A DNA stretch of 64,000 nucleotides from Cycas panzhihuaensis (lineage: Eukaryota > Cycadophyta). This document shows, piece after piece, positions 61,740 through 64,000 of this stretch (within the stretch, counting starts at the first letter, position 1; the number at the start of each line of letters is the position of its first letter). The notes below the pieces were generated by a model. The model was not told the origin of the DNA and searched no databases. It saw only the letters and a list, made by a program, of their open reading frames with translations. The translations under genes were made by a program, and so were the position numbers. The stretch is taken from NCBI GenBank assembly GCA_023213395.1, contig CM041465.1, positions 191,463,741 through 191,527,740 on the forward strand, read 5' to 3'.

Positions 61740-63240
61740 CTATGTAGGAAGAGATAGATGCTTTGAAGAAAAATAATTCATGGGACTTAGTAGAACTTCC
61801 ACATGGCAGGAAGGTTGTTGGTTGCAGGCGGGTTTTCAAAAAGAAAATAGATGTTGATGGAAAGGTTGATAAATACAAAGTAAGACTGGTGGCTAAAGGC
61901 TTTGCACAGAAAGCAGGTATTGAATTTCAAGAGATCTTTTCACTAGTTGTTAAACTTATTTCAATTCGAGTGCTGTTAGCATTGGTAGCTTATCTTGATT
62001 TGGAGTTGGAGTAGTTAGATGTAAAAATAACTTTTCTACATGGAGATTTAGATGAGGAGATCTATATGGATCAGCCAGAAGGGTTTGTATAGGATGGTGG
62101 GAAAAGACTTATTTGCAGACTCAAGAAATCATTGTATGGCTTGAAGCAATCACCCAAGCAATGGTACAAGAAGTTTGATGCCTTCATGGAGATCTGAAAT
62201 TTCAAAAGAAGTGAGTATGATCATTGTATTTACTTTAAATTCATGGACAATAGCTTACTCATCATCTTGGTATTGTGTGTTGATGACATATTGGTTGTAA
62301 GCAAGAGCATGGAAGAAATTAATAAGTTAAAGGCTCAATTGGCTAAGACTTTTGATATGAAGGATCTAGGAGCTACAAAATAAATCTTAGGTATGGAGAT
62401 ACATAGAGACACAAAAAATGGTAAGCTATGGTTATCACAGTAGAAATATGTAGAGAAGGTGCTAACCAGGTTTGGTATGGAAAATGTGAAACTAGTGAGT
62501 ATCTCAGTGGCTTCCCATTTGAACCTTTCTTCGAGTATGAGTCTTAGTAATGAAGAAGAAAAGGTTTATATGTCTCGTATGCCTTATGCCAGTGCAGTAG
62601 GAAGTTTGACGTATGCCATGGTATATACAAGACCTGACATTTCATATGCAGTCGATGTAGTTAGCAGGTTTATGGCAAATCCAAGAAAGGAACATTGGAC
62701 AGCAATTAAATGGGTGCTTTGGTATTTGAGAGGCACACGTGACTATTGCATCACCTTTAGAGGTACAAGTAATCAGATTTATGGATATGTTGATTCAGAC
62801 TTTACATGACATTTAGATAAGAGAATGTCTACTTCAAGATTTTGTATTCACTCTTGCAAATGATCTAGTTAGTTGGATGTTAAAATTATAGAGTACAATT
62901 ATATTATCGACTATAAAAGCTGAAAATGTTGCTGCAACACATGCTTGTAAAGAAGCAATATGGTTACAGGGTCTATTGGTTGAGCTTGGAAGGAAATAAG
63001 AAAAGGTAAAGGTATTTTGTGATAGTCAAGGTGCCATTTACTTAGCCAAGAATCCAACTTATCATAGTAGGACAAAGCATATTGCTCTTAAGTACCATTT
63101 TGTTAGGCAAGTTGTAGAAGTAGGTGGAGTGGCACTTGAGAATATTAACATAAAATAGAATTGTATTGATATGTTGACAAAACCAGCACTATTAGAGAAG
63201 TTCAAATGGTATTTAACTTCTCTTGGCTTACAGAAAAGGT
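61740..63240 (+). pseudogene. pol: Element G reverse transcriptase and RNase H
   Basis: RT runs in one frame with few stops: KKNNSWDLVELPHGRKVVG (about 61766), KYKVRLVAKGFAQKAGIEF (about 61870), a TAG before LDVKITFLHGDLDEEIYMDQ (about 62015), [15 protein letters not shown] (about 62135), the box CVDDI (62276-62290, Tyr changed to Cys) and TRPDISYAVDVVSRF (about 62630). RNase H starts GYVDSDF, then TGA and a frame change near 62850. It resumes with HACKEAIWLQ (about 62943), CDSQGAIYLAKN, TKHIALKYHFVRQVVE (about 63074) and LTKPALLEKF. Defects are stops, shifts and the YVDD change. Confidence 0.94.
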
Positions 63241-63290
63241 GATGAATAGTCTAGGAAAGGTGTCGGGTAAATTATTGTTAAGGTGGAGAT

Positions 63291-63905
63291 TGTTAGATAA
63301 TGTGATAGTAATGGTTTAGAGGCTAAATTTTTGATAGTTTGGAAGTGTAGTTTCCTCCCCAAACCTTCCTCAAGGGGTTCTTAAGGAGGTGGGAGCCCCC
63401 CTTGGCCAGGGGGTGGGGGGGTGCCTGACCCAAAAACCTAGCACTGGAAAGTATATTAAATTGTAAAGAGAATTAGAGTCATTTACCCAAAATACCTTAG
63501 ATTCTACTATCGAGATTTGTGCCTTATATGACTCTCTCATGTAGCCTGATTTAGAATATTTTTCATTATGTTGATGGTGTTCGATGTATTTGTATATACT
63601 ATGAGGAATTGGGCGGCTGGTTGTTGTTGCTGTGAGCACTCTGCTATAGATTGTGTATATTTCTCCATTCTTAATAATAAAGATCGATACCTTTCCTGTG
63701 TGGATGATTCCCTAGCACACTGCTAGGGTTTTACCATGTTATATATGGTGTATATGTGATGCTTGGCTTTCATATTCATTTTATTGTATTATCTCTAGTT
63801 TAAGAACTTGCATGCTAAATTTTAGTTTTGATTCCTGTAACTAGTTGCAAAATTAGTTTAGATCTTGGTGGTAGTTTATGTTATTGGGACCTTGCCTTCT
63901 CAGTA
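63291..63905 (+). repeat. 3' LTR of element G
   Basis: 615 bases, TGTTAGATAATGTG to TTCTCAGTA, right after the polypurine tract. The minus-strand frame at 63370-63639 is a chance ORF in the LTR. Confidence 0.95.
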
Positions 63906-64000
63906 ATTCACTCTAATATCTATGGCCTATTCCAAGTACCTTCATACCCTAAAAGTAGATATTTTATCACCTTCATTGATGACCTCTAGAAAGTGCTAGG
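63906..64000 (+). pseudogene. pol: Element H integrase, continued after G (runs off the window)
   Basis: It reads SNIYGLFQVPSYPKSRYFIT and FIDDL then TAG. This matches the integrase start in which the first catalytic aspartate should lie in the H-S-D box, here HSN, so Asp is changed to Asn. It continues the frame that stops at 58602 and runs off the right edge. Confidence 0.88.

Larger units (their letters stand above)
58603..63905 (+). mobile_element. Ty1/copia element G, nested in H
   Basis: LTRs are at 58603-59245 and 63291-63905. The primer-binding site is at 59248-59260 and the polypurine tract TAAGGTGGAGAT at 63279-63290. The flanks are GTTCA (58598-58602) and ATTCA (63906-63910), a target-site duplication with one G-to-A change. 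The H integrase reading resumes directly after it. The total of 5.3 kb is a normal copia size. All five domains are present in order, with scattered stops. Confidence 0.97.
42260..64000 (+). mobile_element. Ty1/copia element H, host of E and G (runs off the window)
   Basis: The inferred layout is 5' LTR 42260-42773, primer-binding site 42775-42790, leader 42791-44321 continuing after insertion E at 56332-56956, gag from 56957, protease at about 58000, and integrase starting at about 58390. Insertion G (58603-63905) follows and integrase resumes at 63906 to the window edge. Strand and order fit one element. The link between the LTR and the gag 14 kb away is inference: E's perfect duplication shows that 44321 and 56332 were once adjacent, but nothing independent proves the leader is one piece. 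Confidence 0.6.

Overview
The window looks like plant nuclear heterochromatin, probably from a species with a large, repeat-rich genome. I could not identify the species. The sequence is AT-rich, no intact host gene is visible, and almost everything I can interpret is Ty1/copia long terminal repeat (LTR) retrotransposon sequence. The primer-binding sites resemble the plant initiator-tRNA-Met type (TGGTATCAGAGC and variants). No RNA gene, CRISPR array or bacterial-type operon is supported.

Left part (1-8565): a decayed minus-strand copia element (J; gag, zinc knuckle and protease-region traces at about 900-1860, primer-binding site at 3349-3361, 5' LTR from 3362), a compound TA/CA microsatellite, and a weak plus-strand coding remnant (4422-5311) ending in a purine-rich tract.

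Nest 1 (8566-38586): a minus-strand LTR element (C) was broken by two insertions. Element A (plus strand, 9121-21828, target-site duplication GTCTT) is itself split inside its RNase H domain by element B (plus strand, 13257-20876, duplication GTTTT). Element D (minus strand, 23101-27133, decayed duplication) lies further right. The rest of C holds mostly unrecognised AT-rich sequence, a copia RNase H scrap and a TA-rich microsatellite of about 2.46 kb (35367-37825). A second LTR of the C family (38106-38586) is followed by a second copy of C-type internal sequence, giving an LTR-internal-LTR-internal layout.

Middle (40.5-42.3 kb): a Ty3/gypsy-like gag scrap and a copia reverse-transcriptase fragment (I), the latter cut off by the start of the next element.

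Nest 2 (42260 to the right edge): plus-strand copia element H, with its inferred 5' LTR at 42260-42773, gag at 56957 and protease at about 58000, is still inside its integrase at base 64000. Its leader was hit by minus-strand element E (44322-56326, duplication AAATT), a gag-only non-autonomous element. E was in turn hit by minus-strand element F (45398-53857, duplication GTAAT). F is the youngest and best-preserved element here. H's integrase was hit by element G (58603-63905, duplication GTTCA/ATTCA).

The coding regions are retrotransposon gag-protease-integrase-RT-RNase H polyproteins, and all carry disabling mutations. LTR divergence judged by eye agrees with the nesting order: F about 5 percent; B and E about 13 percent; A clearly more. 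The dominance of TAG among the stops fits decay of methylated cytosines. I found no clearly novel biological system. The most unusual items are the repeat-rich 3.5 kb leader of F, the giant TA tract, the gag-only element E, and the same integrase catalytic glutamate-to-lysine change in A and G.
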